Source of the DNA: an uncultured Cellvibrionales bacterium
GTDB taxonomy: Bacteria > Pseudomonadota > Gammaproteobacteria > Pseudomonadales > Dasaniaceae
Reading direction: 5' to 3'
NCBI GenBank assembly: GCA_913019905.1
Contig: CAJVZD010000016.1
Span: 45,951-109,950, forward strand
DNA: 64,000 nucleotides
The notes beneath the pieces are model-generated. The model was not told the origin of the DNA. It searched no databases and saw only the letters and a list, made by a program, of their open reading frames with translations. The first letter of the stretch is position 1. Each line of letters starts with the position of its first letter. Positions 8,878-18,358 of the stretch are shown here, in pieces. Made by a program: the position numbers and the translations under genes.

Positions 8878-10244
8878 GATTCGTCTCCCGGTTTCAATTC
8901 ACTCTTAAGAGCAACATCAAGTACATTCCCTGTCGCTGCTGTGACTTCAACTTCATCGTTTTCTTTCAGTGGTTGTCGACAGTTCACATGCCAAAGTTCA
9001 CCTTGTAGACGAATTAATGGAATGCCTGCACGGTTCGACTCGACGGCCGCTGTTGCGCCAACGAGATAAGGTAGCCCTGTAATCACTTTCTGTTTGCGCG
9101 CTTTTAGCAGAAGCCCGAGTGCAATGACCAGTAGTGCGGCGCTAAAAGCAGCAAAAGAAAAAATGATCGGCATGGCTATCTGATAACCGGGTAACTCTGT
9201 GTCCATTAAGATGACGGACCCGACAACGAATGCAATAATGCCTCCCAGACCCAAAATTCCAAAACTGGGAGCAAATGCCTCGGCGGTCATTAATGTGATG
9301 CCAAGAATTATCAATCCCATACCAGCATAACTAATCGGTAAAACTTGGAATGCATACATTGCGACTAGCAGACATATGCCACCGAGAATGCCGGGAAGTC
9401 CAAAGCCTGGATTGGAAAACTCGAAAATCAAACCGTAGATTCCGGCCATCATTAACATATAGGCGATGTTTGGATCGGTAATAATTGAGAGGAACTCGCT
9501 GCGCCAATCCATGGTTAAAGCAACAATTTTCGGGTCTTTTGTATTGAGAATATGTTCTTCGTTCCCCATTTTAATAGTCCGGCCATCCAGTTGTTCTAAC
9601 AAATTTTCCATATCGCTGGCAACCAGGTCGATGACTTGCAATTCCAGCGCTTTTTCGACGGCTATACTGGCACCCTCGCGTACGGCTTTTTCGGCCCACT
9701 TACTATTTCGTTCTCGTAACTCGGCCAAACCCTGAATATACGCTGCGGCGTCGTTGATAATTTTTCGTTCCATCGCCGATGCTGAATCATGGATTTTTTC
9801 TCCGCTATCTTCCCCATCCTCTTGTTCATTCTTTGGCATAGTTGGCAACGAGGGCGCGCCAATCTGTACCGGGGTTGCCGCACCCAGATTAGTTGCGGGA
9901 GCCATTGCCGCTATATGGCTCGCATAGAGAATATAGGTTCCAGCGCTCGCTGCTCTGGCTCCACTGGGAGATACGTAGCTAACCACCGGAATTTTGGACG
10001 CTAGAATCGCTTTGATCATTTGGCGCATAGCGGTATCTAGTCCGCCGGGAGTATCGATCTTCAAGACGACTAATGACGACTGTTCCCGCTGTGCCTGCTC
10101 AAGACCTCGTACAAAGTAATCGGCACTTGCCGGACCAATGGCGCCTTTGATGGTAAGCATATGGACTGAATTAGTGGCGAAGGCAGGCGGCGCAAAGAAG
10201 CACAACAATAATGGAAGGATGGAAAAGTATTTGGAGTAAGTCAT
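8874..10244 (-). CDS. NfeD family membrane-bound serine protease (ClpP-like), long form
   Basis: A 456-residue long NfeD. Signal peptide (residues 1-23, ending in AFA), ClpP-like protease domain with the likely nucleophile Ser100 in [11 protein letters not shown], four or so membrane segments between about 250 and 385, and a C-terminal OB-fold NfeD domain (about 395-456). The ribosome binding site AAGGGA lies seven bases before the ATG. It is translationally coupled to the slipin gene downstream. The pair is expected to act in membrane protein quality control or membrane-domain organisation; the substrate here is unknown. Confidence 0.93.
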   Translation of the reverse strand: MTYSKYFSILPLLLCFFAPPAFATNSVHMLTIKGAIGPASADYFVRGLEQAQREQSSLVVLKIDTPGGLDTAMRQMIKAILASKIPVVSYVSPSGARAASAGTYILYASHIAAMAPATNLGAATPVQIGAPSLPTMPKNEQEDGEDSGEKIHDSASAMERKIINDAAAYIQGLAELRERNSKWAEKAVREGASIAVEKALELQVIDLVASDMENLLEQLDGRTIKMGNEEHILNTKDPKIVALTMDWRSEFLSIITDPNIAYMLMMAGIYGLIFEFSNPGFGLPGILGGICLLVAMYAFQVLPISYAGMGLIILGITLMTAEAFAPSFGILGLGGIIAFVVGSVILMDTELPGYQIAMPIIFSFAAFSAALLVIALGLLLKARKQKVITGLPYLVGATAAVESNRAGIPLIRLQGELWHVNCRQPLKENDEVEVTAATGNVLDVALKSELKPGDES

Positions 10245-10562
10245 AGTGTATCCCTTGCTTGTGGGTACTACTTTGGACTTTCATAAAGCATGCTATTTAC
10301 GATGGTGCCTAATGTGGCGTGTTTTAAGTTTGTTGGTAGAGAGTGGAGTTAATTTTGACAGTTCGTTTACTACAGTTCTTTGATCAAAATCATAGGTATA
10401 TGAATCATCGGTCAGGTTTGTTTGACGATCTTTCAGATATCTCTGCTTGGGGATAAAACTAATAATTCTAGCGGTGGCCCGAAAACAGCGAAGAGCTTGT
10501 CGCGCAAGGCTGCACGCGATAGGATAAACCAATGATAATAAACTAGAAAAATAGGACGGAGT
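10245..10562. other. Intergenic region between divergent nfeD and amidohydrolase genes
   Basis: No supported gene. A reverse-strand open frame across 10293-10874 is low-complexity in composition and overlaps the amidohydrolase gene, so it was not called. The region should carry both divergent promoters; none could be assigned with confidence. Confidence 0.4.
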
Positions 10563-12302
10563 ATGGATAGTCAATATGACCTTATTATTCGTGGTGGAAC
10601 CGTGTTTGACGGCTTGGGCGGTCCTGGCGTTATTGCGGATGTGGCAGTAAAGAACAAGAAGATTGAAAAGGTGGGTCAAGTATCTGAAGTCGCAGTGAAA
10701 GAGATTGACGCGTCGGGGTTGATCGTAACACCTGGATTCGTCGATATTCACACACATTATGACGGCCAAGTGACATGGAGTGACAGGCTGTCTCCCTCTT
10801 CTGCACACGGTGTGACCACGGCAGTGATGGGTAATTGTGGCGTCGGTTTTGCTCCCTGTCGTGTTGATGATCACGACATGTTGATTCGATTAATGGAAGG
10901 CGTTGAAGATATTCCGGCAGTGGTTCTTAACGAAGGGTTGAAGTGGGATTGGGAGACGCTTCCCGAATTTCTAAATAATCTGGACGGTAAGTCCTACGAT
11001 ATGGATTTCGCTGCGCAAGTCACTCACGCACCTTTACGAGTTTATGTGATGGGACAGCGTGGGGCGGACCGCGAAGAAGCGACCGACGAAGATATTGCAG
11101 AAATGGCGCGCCTGGCAAAAGAGGGAGTCGAGGCCGGAGCATTGGGCTTTACCACGTCACGCACAATCAACCATCGAACAAGCGATGGTCAACCCACGCC
11201 AACACTCACGGCAGCAGACAAAGAACTCATTGGTATCTCTGAGGCGCTGGGTCAGGCAGACAAGGGTGTCTTGCAATTGGTGTCTGATTTTTCGGATCCG
11301 GTTGCGGAAATTCAATTAATGCGGGCCATGATGGAAAAATCGGGGCGTCCCTTGTCGGTTTCTCTGGCGCAACACGATAAGGCGCCACACACTTACCGGA
11401 AAATTTTATCGGCATTGGATCAGGCGAATGCCGACGGCTTGTCCATGAAGGCACAGGTCTGTGGGCGTGCTGTTGGTATCGTAATGGGCTTGGAAACAAC
11501 TATTAATCCGCTCATTACCTCTTCAATTTTCAGTTCAATTATGACTGAGCCCTTAGCAAATAGGATTGAGAAATTACGGGATAAACACGTCCGCCAAACA
11601 ATAATAGAAGAAGTCGAAAATACTGATAGCCCAACCTTAAGAATGATTTCCTCGTATAACAAAATGTTTGTATTAGGAAATCCTCCACAGTATGAGCAGG
11701 CCCCCGACCAAACGATCGCGGCAATGGCAATCTCTAATGGTGTACATCCCATTGAAATATGTATCGACGGCATGATAGCTGAAAACGGAAAAGGTATGCT
11801 CTACATGGCTTTCCTGAACTATGCTAATGGTGATTTGGAACCTTCCTATGAGATGATTAAACATCCCCATACCATAATGGGATTGGCTGATGGCGGAGCG
11901 CACGTCGGCCTAATTTGTGACGCCAGCTTTCCAACCACCATGTTGACTCACTGGACACGAGATCGCACTCGTGGTGAGAAATTGCCGATTGAATTTGCAG
12001 TTAAATGTTATACCAAAGACAGTGCGGAAGCGGTTGGTCTGTTAGATAGAGGTGTGCTGGCTCATGGGTATAAAGCAGATATTAATATCATCGACTACGA
12101 AAAGTTAACGCTGCATAGCCCGACCATAGAGTTTGATTTACCCGCTGGAGGCAAACGTTTGAATCAGCTTGCCGATGGATATGTAGCCACGATTGTTAAC
12201 GGGCTGGTTACCTATGAGAATGGACGGCCCACGGGCGAATTACCCGGACGTCTTGTTCGCGGCGGACAAGGTGCGCCAACAGAGTTTTCTAGGGCAAACT
12301 AG
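10563..12302 (+). CDS. N-acyl-D-amino-acid deacylase family amidohydrolase (amidohydrolase 3)
   Basis: A 579-residue metal-dependent amidohydrolase. The beta-sandwich start (YDLIIRGGTVFDGLG) leads to the metal-binding VDIHTHYDGQ (His63, His65) and the family hallmark MGNCGVGFAP. A second metal-site region includes MGLADGGAHVG, and the C-terminal sandwich strand reads YVATIVNGLVTYENG. Family members hydrolyse N-acyl-D-amino acids or related dihydropyrimidine-like amides; the actual substrate here is open. No signal peptide, so cytosolic. GGAG and AGGA ribosome binding sequences lie just before the ATG. It is not in an operon. Confidence 0.88.
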   Translation: MDSQYDLIIRGGTVFDGLGGPGVIADVAVKNKKIEKVGQVSEVAVKEIDASGLIVTPGFVDIHTHYDGQVTWSDRLSPSSAHGVTTAVMGNCGVGFAPCRVDDHDMLIRLMEGVEDIPAVVLNEGLKWDWETLPEFLNNLDGKSYDMDFAAQVTHAPLRVYVMGQRGADREEATDEDIAEMARLAKEGVEAGALGFTTSRTINHRTSDGQPTPTLTAADKELIGISEALGQADKGVLQLVSDFSDPVAEIQLMRAMMEKSGRPLSVSLAQHDKAPHTYRKILSALDQANADGLSMKAQVCGRAVGIVMGLETTINPLITSSIFSSIMTEPLANRIEKLRDKHVRQTIIEEVENTDSPTLRMISSYNKMFVLGNPPQYEQAPDQTIAAMAISNGVHPIEICIDGMIAENGKGMLYMAFLNYANGDLEPSYEMIKHPHTIMGLADGGAHVGLICDASFPTTMLTHWTRDRTRGEKLPIEFAVKCYTKDSAEAVGLLDRGVLAHGYKADINIIDYEKLTLHSPTIEFDLPAGGKRLNQLADGYVATIVNGLVTYENGRPTGELPGRLVRGGQGAPTEFSRAN

Positions 12303-12676
12303 AGGGAAGCCGAGGCAAAAGTTGTCGTGATTCTCACGGCATTTTTGGTCGGCTAAGTGGCTAGTGTGACTGTTTTAACCGGTCGGTCTGCGTCATTTTT
12401 GTGTCGGCACAGTTTGCGCGAATAAGTGATTTTTATTTCACATGCGATCAGTGCTGACCGGTTAGCTCGGGTTGGTTTCCTCAGATTCTCGCTCACAAAA
12501 GGCGCGTTTGCGAAAACTCATAGAAACTAAAGCTGCTAATTGTCCCTATCCTTGATAACATCGCGCCATGTAGAAAGAATCTTTTTCAGTTGTTGTTGAG
12601 AGATTTTAATCCACGTCATAGGAGACTAGCGTCTCTACTATTTTTCATTTGGAATAAAACCGGTTAATCACTATTC
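12303..12676. other. Intergenic region with three ACCGGT-centred palindromes
   Basis: No gene seen. AACCGGTC (12377-12384), GACCGGTT (12456-12463) and the perfect palindrome AACCGGTT (12658-12665) share an ACCGGT core, the last ending 11 bases before the trmY start. A small GAGAC-TAGC-GTCTC hairpin at 12622-12635 is followed by a T-rich stretch. Possible operator sites or a weak terminator; neither is established. Confidence 0.35.
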
Positions 12677-13270
12677 ATGCGTGCCTTTGTTTTGAGAGCC
12701 AGATCTGCCCCAACGAATAGTCAGGACTTTCTTGCGGGCGTTGGTCGTGAGGCACATACTGAAATACTGGCTCATACCCTGATGAACGCTATTTTTGTAG
12801 CCCAATCGCACCGTGACGATGTCATCGTTTTTCTCGTCTTGGAAAGTACTCACGATTTTTCACGCACTATTTGCTTTACCGCTCGTGAAATGCGCGATAT
12901 CGGGGGCTTCCATGAACAGGCGTTACTCAATAAGATCGCCAGATCTTTGGACGTTTCGCAAGGGATGAACAAGGAAGAGCAGCGGTCGGTCGAAGCGGGT
13001 ATTGATGTACGTACTGTTAGCTTTGAAAAATTGGTACAAGAATTATCCAAAGACTACCAGTTGATCGTTTTGGATAAGAAAGGCACGTCGTTCCGCGAAT
13101 ACGAATTTGAAGGTCATCCCTGCTTTCTTCTTACCGATCATATACCAATGCCCAAAAAGAGTTTCAATAGTTTGAAGCGCTTGGGTGCGGAGAAGATTAG
13201 CCTGGGGCCAAAAATGTTGTTTGCCTCCCAGTGCGTAGTGCTGATCCATAATGAGCTTGACCTGCGTTAA
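12677..13270 (+). CDS. TrmY-family SPOUT methyltransferase (tRNA pseudouridine-54 N1-methyltransferase family)
   Basis: A 197-residue COG1901/DUF358 protein. It begins MRAFVLRARSAPTNSQDF, has the conserved FTAREMRDIGGFHE-type segment, and ends with the SPOUT knot: FLLTDHIPMP, then SLGPKMLFASQC and IHNELD (about 190-195). Archaeal members methylate pseudouridine 54 in the T-loop of tRNA together with Pus10. Some Vibrio- and Shewanella-group bacteria carry homologues whose target is not settled. No clear Shine-Dalgarno sequence precedes the ATG. A putative methyltransferase gene follows 93 bases downstream on the same strand and could be co-transcribed. Confidence 0.88.
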   Translation: MRAFVLRARSAPTNSQDFLAGVGREAHTEILAHTLMNAIFVAQSHRDDVIVFLVLESTHDFSRTICFTAREMRDIGGFHEQALLNKIARSLDVSQGMNKEEQRSVEAGIDVRTVSFEKLVQELSKDYQLIVLDKKGTSFREYEFEGHPCFLLTDHIPMPKKSFNSLKRLGAEKISLGPKMLFASQCVVLIHNELDLR

Positions 13271-13363
13271 ATTTATCCTGTCGCTAGGCAATTACTTTCG
13301 GAAAGTAGCGGCTAGCTGTTATGATCAGTTTTCAATGCTGATTCCTAAAATGATTCAATTTTT

Positions 13364-14563
13364 ATGATGCCAAATTCCAAAGATGATGCTCGAATAGCGT
13401 TTCGAGACCGATTGGTCGAGAGCTTAGACACCGCAGAAATGGTGAAGCTGTTGTTGAGTAAATACCGTGGTGCAGACAAAGAGTTACAGCGGATAGTCAT
13501 TCGGCCGATTAATTTGCGAAATGAAGCGGCATTTTCATTCGTTTATAGTTATAAGACTCGAGATATCACCAAAAACTTTAATCAAGAAGAGTGTCTGTCG
13601 ATCATAGAAAAGCTACTCACAGCGGATTTTAAAAGCGCGCACTTATTAACAGCTCACGAAGAAGTACAGCTCGATATCAGTAAAAAAGGTAAGGCCGCCA
13701 TTCATAGCCATAGCATAAAGAGAGCGGCAACGGCCAGCCGTGAACACAATCGAGAGAAAAATCGTTACGTTGATATTAATCGACCTTTTTTGACGGCGCT
13801 GGGAGTCACCGACCAGCAACACAAGTTGATCCCCGCAATGTCTCGCAAATGGAAGCAGATTAACAAGTTTGTTGAAGTCTTCAGTCAGGCCTTAGAGCAA
13901 TCCCCTCTTACTAAGGATCAAGGATTGCAAGTGGTTGATTTTGGCTCGGGGAAAGGCTACTTGACCTTCGCAATACACGACCATTTACGTCATGGCTTAC
14001 ATAACGATGCTCAGATTGTCGGTGTTGAATTGCGCGAACATTTAGCACAGTTATGTAATGATGCCGCCGGACAGCTTGAAGATAAGGGGCTTTCTTTTGT
14101 TTGCGGCGACGTGAAGACTCATGCACCGGTTCACATTGATGTCATGATAGCTTTGCACGCCTGTGATACGGCAACTGATTACGCAATTAATTATGGCATA
14201 CAAGCCGACGCTGCGATTATCATGTGCTCGCCCTGTTGCCACAAACAGCTTCGCCCGCAGATGAAAAGCCCTGATTTACTGAAACCTCTTTTGAAACACG
14301 GTGTGCACCTGGGGCAAGAGGCAGAAATGATCACAGATGCACTGCGCGGATTGTTACTCGAAGCCAATGGTTACCAAACCAAAATATTTGAATTTGTTAG
14401 TTTGGAGCATACGAATAAAAACAAGATGATTTTGGCGGTGAAAGGAGACTGTGGGAGAAGTAAAGAGGAAGTGTTAGGGGAGATATCGGCGATTAAGGGA
14501 TTTTACGGGATTACCGATCATTGTCTCGAGGGACTATTGGCAGAAAGAAAGTTTGCCGTGTGA
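13364..14563 (+). CDS. SAM-dependent methyltransferase (Methyltransf_32-like)
   Basis: A 399-residue protein with a class I methyltransferase core starting near residue 190 (VVDFGSGKGYLTFAIHDHL, motif I) and a later MCSPCCHKQLRP segment, where an NPPY-type motif would be expected and which resembles the cysteine-containing motif of the METTL25/GSTCD-like Methyltransf_32 group. The first 180 residues are a lysine/arginine-rich, partly helical region that may bind RNA. Substrate unknown. It follows trmY in the same direction, so an RNA target is a reasonable guess and nothing more. Two ATGs at 13364 and 13367 are possible starts. Confidence 0.75.
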   Translation: MMPNSKDDARIAFRDRLVESLDTAEMVKLLLSKYRGADKELQRIVIRPINLRNEAAFSFVYSYKTRDITKNFNQEECLSIIEKLLTADFKSAHLLTAHEEVQLDISKKGKAAIHSHSIKRAATASREHNREKNRYVDINRPFLTALGVTDQQHKLIPAMSRKWKQINKFVEVFSQALEQSPLTKDQGLQVVDFGSGKGYLTFAIHDHLRHGLHNDAQIVGVELREHLAQLCNDAAGQLEDKGLSFVCGDVKTHAPVHIDVMIALHACDTATDYAINYGIQADAAIIMCSPCCHKQLRPQMKSPDLLKPLLKHGVHLGQEAEMITDALRGLLLEANGYQTKIFEFVSLEHTNKNKMILAVKGDCGRSKEEVLGEISAIKGFYGITDHCLEGLLAERKFAV

Positions 14564-14816
14564 GGTTGTCGGAAAGGTCTTTCCTGTTAAGATCGTCGAA
14601 TCCCGTTACTCAGGCTAATCGATGCAAGCCGGGGTTATCCGTGTAACGGAATTCTTAAAGGGCGAGACTCGTAGGATTTTCTATTTTCGAAAGCTATTTT
14701 TTATGCCGATTCGGATCTCAAAAGAGCGGCCCCAATAGACCGCCAATTTAACGCATCGCTAACGCGAGTTCTTTTTTTCCCAGAATGAGCCTTGTTGAAT
14801 CTGCTCGCTGCTGATG

Positions 14817-15827
14817 TTATTCAGTTTGGGCAATACGTCCTTCCAGGGGATAGGCTGGATCATTGTAGCCCGGTGTCGAAGAGTGGCCGGTGACGACTAA
14901 CCTGTCGATCAGTGCTTCGTCCTCCTTGGTAAATTCGTGGTCAAAAATACCCAAATAGTCATCCCATTGTTCTTCTGTCCGAGGGCCCGCTATAGCACTG
15001 GTAACCATCGTGTTATTTAAAACCCATAGCGTTGCAAATTGCACGGCAGACATACCGTATAATTCTGCGTGCGCTTTGATTGTCTGGGCAATGACTAAGG
15101 ATTCTTCCCGCCATTCAGTTTGCATGATACGTCGGTCACTTCGACCCGCTCGCGTGTCCTCAGAGGGTTCCTGTCCTGGCAAGTATTTACCCGTTAGTAC
15201 GCCGCGGGCTACAGGGCTATAAGCAGCAATGCCCAAGCCGTAATAATCACAGGCGGGTATGTGTTCAACCTCCGGCATGCGATTAATCGCATTGTAATAG
15301 GGTTGGCTAACAATCGGGCGGTCTATGCCGAGGCCATCGCAGATATTACAGATTTCGGCAACCCGCCATGAACGATGGTTGGATACGCCAAAATATCGAA
15401 TTTTCCCCGCTTTTTGTAAATCTCCTATGGCTGTAACCGTTTCCAGTAACGGAGTTGTGTGGTCTTCTTTATGCAGGTAATAAATATCGATATGGTCACT
15501 ATTCAAACGGCGCAGGCTGTCTTCGCATGCGCGCATGATCCACTGTCGTGATAGACCCCGTTGATTGGGGCCCTGTCCCATGGGATTAGCCACTTTTGTC
15601 GCCAATACCCAGTGATTACGATGCGCAGAGATTGTGCGCCCAGTCATTTCCTCCGACGCGCCGAAACTGTAAACGTCTGCTGTGTCGATAAAGTTAACGC
15701 CAAAATCGAGACCTTTATCGACAATCCGTTGTGCAACAATTTCTTCTGTGCGATCGCCAAACATCATTGTGCCTAGGCACAGGGGGGATACTTTTAGGCC
15801 GCTATGACCTAACGAATGATATTCCAT
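14817..15827 (-). CDS. Aldo/keto reductase
   Basis: A 336-residue NADPH-dependent oxidoreductase of the AKR superfamily. The complete catalytic tetrad is visible: Asp48 in NFIDTAD, Tyr53, Lys78 in LATKVANP and His119 in YYLHKED. The C-terminal cofactor region (TSAIAGPRTEEQWDDYL) fits the YajO/AKR11-14-like group that reduces small aldehydes and ketones. Substrate is not predictable. Monocistronic, on the reverse strand. Confidence 0.92.
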   Translation of the reverse strand: MEYHSLGHSGLKVSPLCLGTMMFGDRTEEIVAQRIVDKGLDFGVNFIDTADVYSFGASEEMTGRTISAHRNHWVLATKVANPMGQGPNQRGLSRQWIMRACEDSLRRLNSDHIDIYYLHKEDHTTPLLETVTAIGDLQKAGKIRYFGVSNHRSWRVAEICNICDGLGIDRPIVSQPYYNAINRMPEVEHIPACDYYGLGIAAYSPVARGVLTGKYLPGQEPSEDTRAGRSDRRIMQTEWREESLVIAQTIKAHAELYGMSAVQFATLWVLNNTMVTSAIAGPRTEEQWDDYLGIFDHEFTKEDEALIDRLVVTGHSSTPGYNDPAYPLEGRIAQTE

Positions 15828-16402
15828 TTTCGGTAAACCTCAATTAGTCGAACAGTGCAGTAGAATTTTGGCAGGGAGAAATTGAAGCAGTTTTTCGCCT
15901 GTCTGTCTATCGATGAAATGACTAAATGTAACTACGCTAAACTCATTGTCAGTTTAAACATCTCATCCAGCCCTAGGACGAGTGAATTGGATACATCTTT
16001 TATGCTGGACAATTTTTCCTGCTGTTAGGAAAAGGTGATGATATAAAAGGGTTTCGGAAACGATTGTAGAGTTAATAAGCGTTCATAGCTTCAGGGACAC
16101 TATCACTGCGGGATAATTAAAGCTTTGACTGACGCTGTGGTCTTGTCGATTTTGGACCATTAGTTCAGTCGTTGTTTTGGATTGTTAAAACGGTATCGGT
16201 TTTGTCTATTCGTTGCTAACTCCGGTATACTCCGCGTCTTCAAAATTAAGTCGATTTGGTGGCAGTTATTCATTTGCCTGTCCGATAGTCGATGGGAATA
16301 CCGGTACCCCTTGTGGGTTCGAAAATTACAACTCTTAACTATCTGATGAACGATCGAAATCGCTGAATTTCTTTCTGATATGACCTCTCTAAGGAAGCTT
16401 TG
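15828..16402. other. Intergenic region, no gene recognised
   Basis: Divergent promoter region between the aldo/keto reductase and the old-yellow-enzyme gene. No open frame with family resemblance, RNA gene or clear palindrome was seen. A ribosome binding site AAGGAAG occupies 16391-16397. Confidence 0.4.
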
Positions 16403-17506
16403 ATGACTAACAATGTAGATGCGCTATTCAAGCCTTTTAGCTATAAAGGTTTAACCCTAAAAAATAGAATTGCAATGGCTCCGATGACACGGGAGTTTTC
16501 TCCCGACGGGATCCCCGCAGAAGATGTCGCGGGGTACTATCGCCGTCGCGCTGAAGGAGGTACTGGATTAATTATCACAGAAGGCACAACGATTAATGAC
16601 CCCGTCGCGACCATGAGCGGAAAAATTCCTGAGATTCACGGTGTAAAGCCCATGGCAGGCTGGGAAAACGTCGTTAAGGAAGTTCATGCCGCTGGTGGAA
16701 AAATAATGCCGCAATTGTGGCACGTAGGCATGGCCCGTAATCCTTCGACCGCGCCTTTCCCTGAATTACCCAGTGTCGGTCCATCCGGTTTAATTCAACC
16801 AGGAAAAAAAGTAGCAGAGCCTCTAACAGCGGCGCAAATAGAAAATCTGATAGAAGGGTTTGCGCTCGCGGCGGTAGATGCGAAAAAAGCAGGTTTTGAT
16901 GGTGTTGAAATTCATGGGGCGCACGGTTACCTCGTTGATCAGTTTTTTTGGGCGGGTACCAATGAGCGAACGGATGAGTGGGGCGGCAGCATGGCAAACC
17001 GCGGTCGGTTTGCAGTCGAGATCATAAAAGCTATTCGGGCTGCAACAGATCCCGACTTTCCTATCGTCCTGCGATATTCCCAGTGGAAGCAGCAAGATTA
17101 CGCGGCTCGTCTTGCGACAACGCCGCAGTTATTGGAAGAATTTTTAGCGCCGTTGGCGGATGCAGGCGTAGATATTTTCCATTGTTCGACCCGTCGCTAT
17201 TGGGAGCCCGAGTTTGAAAACTCAGATCTTAACCTAGCGGGTTGGACTAAAAAGCTCACAGGAAAGCCTACGATCACAGTCGGGTCGGTGGGCTTAAATG
17301 GTGATTTCTTTGGAGCATTTGCGGGCAAAAATTCACCGACAAGAGCGGTTGATGATCTGGTCGAACGTCTCGAAAAAGGCGAGTTTGATTTAGTTGGTGT
17401 AGGTCGCGCATTGTTACAAGATCCGGAATGGAGCAACAAGATTCGTGACAGTCGTCACGAAGATATGCAAGAGTACTCCGGAGATGCTCTCGCTACTTTA
17501 TCGTAG
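16403..17506 (+). CDS. NADH:flavin oxidoreductase / old yellow enzyme family protein
   Basis: A 367-residue FMN TIM-barrel protein. Seen: KNRIAMAPMTRE at the N-terminus (flavin-binding first strand), the active-site HGAHGYLVDQFF with the paired histidines, NERTDEWGGS, and a C-terminal phosphate-binding region reading TVGSVG and FDLVGVGRALLQDPEW. Family enzymes reduce activated alkenes such as enones, nitro-alkenes or nitrate esters. The ATG at 16403 is preferred to a TTG at 16400 because AAGGAAG lies seven bases ahead. Stand-alone gene, substrate unknown. Confidence 0.92.
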   Translation: MTNNVDALFKPFSYKGLTLKNRIAMAPMTREFSPDGIPAEDVAGYYRRRAEGGTGLIITEGTTINDPVATMSGKIPEIHGVKPMAGWENVVKEVHAAGGKIMPQLWHVGMARNPSTAPFPELPSVGPSGLIQPGKKVAEPLTAAQIENLIEGFALAAVDAKKAGFDGVEIHGAHGYLVDQFFWAGTNERTDEWGGSMANRGRFAVEIIKAIRAATDPDFPIVLRYSQWKQQDYAARLATTPQLLEEFLAPLADAGVDIFHCSTRRYWEPEFENSDLNLAGWTKKLTGKPTITVGSVGLNGDFFGAFAGKNSPTRAVDDLVERLEKGEFDLVGVGRALLQDPEWSNKIRDSRHEDMQEYSGDALATLS

Positions 17507-18358
17507 TAGGGTAGTTATTGCTGGTGCAAAAAACTGCGTTTTAAGCGCCAGCCGTAAAGGCTATGCTCGAGAGATCTGTAAAAAGAGGATATCACTCAGA
17601 ACATCGAGTGATACGCTGTCGGGCAGAATTAGCGATGGAAATCAATTAAAACGTTAGATTTTATTTCACTAAATGTTTCCGTTGCGGTCGACCACTGAAA
17701 TACAGCGGGATAAACCGGAAAAAAGCTTTAAGTGGCGCCTCCTCTTTTCTGAATTGTCGTGTTTATCTGCGCTTATTCGATTGTGATCGAAGGATAATAC
17801 CTGGAGCGAGGTGAGTCTGTCGGTTAGATCTCGAATACCACTACTACGATCTATTTACTGTCTTTATATACCTCTCAATATACCTCTCAATATACCTCTC
17901 AATATACCTCTCATGGCTATTTTGAAATAGTGTTTCCGAGTTGCTCATCTAGATAATCGATTATTGAGCACCAAATGTGGTTTGCCTATTCATTGGTACG
18001 ATATGTCGGCACAAAGTCGCCAATATTCCGTTTAGGTGCTAACATTTTCTAAGGTGTTTTTCGATTTATAGCGCGGGTCCCACTTATTCCCGTTTTCTTG
18101 ATTGAAATTACTTCGATAAATCAGAAATCGGACGGGATCGACCTAGACCACTGCAATTACTTTTGTTTGCGGTGCCGGCGTGATATGTCTTAAGGAAATT
18201 ATTACAAATTTGTGTCGGCAGACAAAATTGTATTCCGCTTTAACTTGAAATATCGACAGATTGAAGCCAAACTGCCTATAACATGTAAAGAATAAAGTGT
18301 TTTTGTTTATGCTGAGCGTATTGTCAAAGTGTATTCGTCGCGAACTCCGGAGGTGGGG
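17507..18358. other. Long intergenic region (about 850 bases)
   Basis: No coding region supported on either strand; the open frames present lack family resemblance. Structures seen: a TATCACTC...GAGTGATA hairpin near 17589-17612, a 12-base tandem repeat at 17867-17913 and a TGCTCA...TGAGCA inverted repeat at about 17942-17970. A cyclic-di-GMP (GEMM) riboswitch ahead of the FHA-EAL gene was looked for and not found. Confidence 0.4.
17867..17913. repeat. Tandem repeat, period 12 (TATACCTCTCAA)
   Basis: Four consecutive copies of TATACCTCTCAA, the last one missing its final base match, in the non-coding gap upstream of the FHA-EAL gene. Confidence 0.9.

Noticed and set aside
10293..10874. 193-residue reverse-strand open frame
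   Set aside because: Overlaps the start of the amidohydrolase gene, lacks family resemblance and a plausible ribosome binding site.
17507..18358. Possible cyclic-di-GMP riboswitch ahead of the FHA-EAL gene
   Set aside because: No GEMM-type conserved core could be found by eye.
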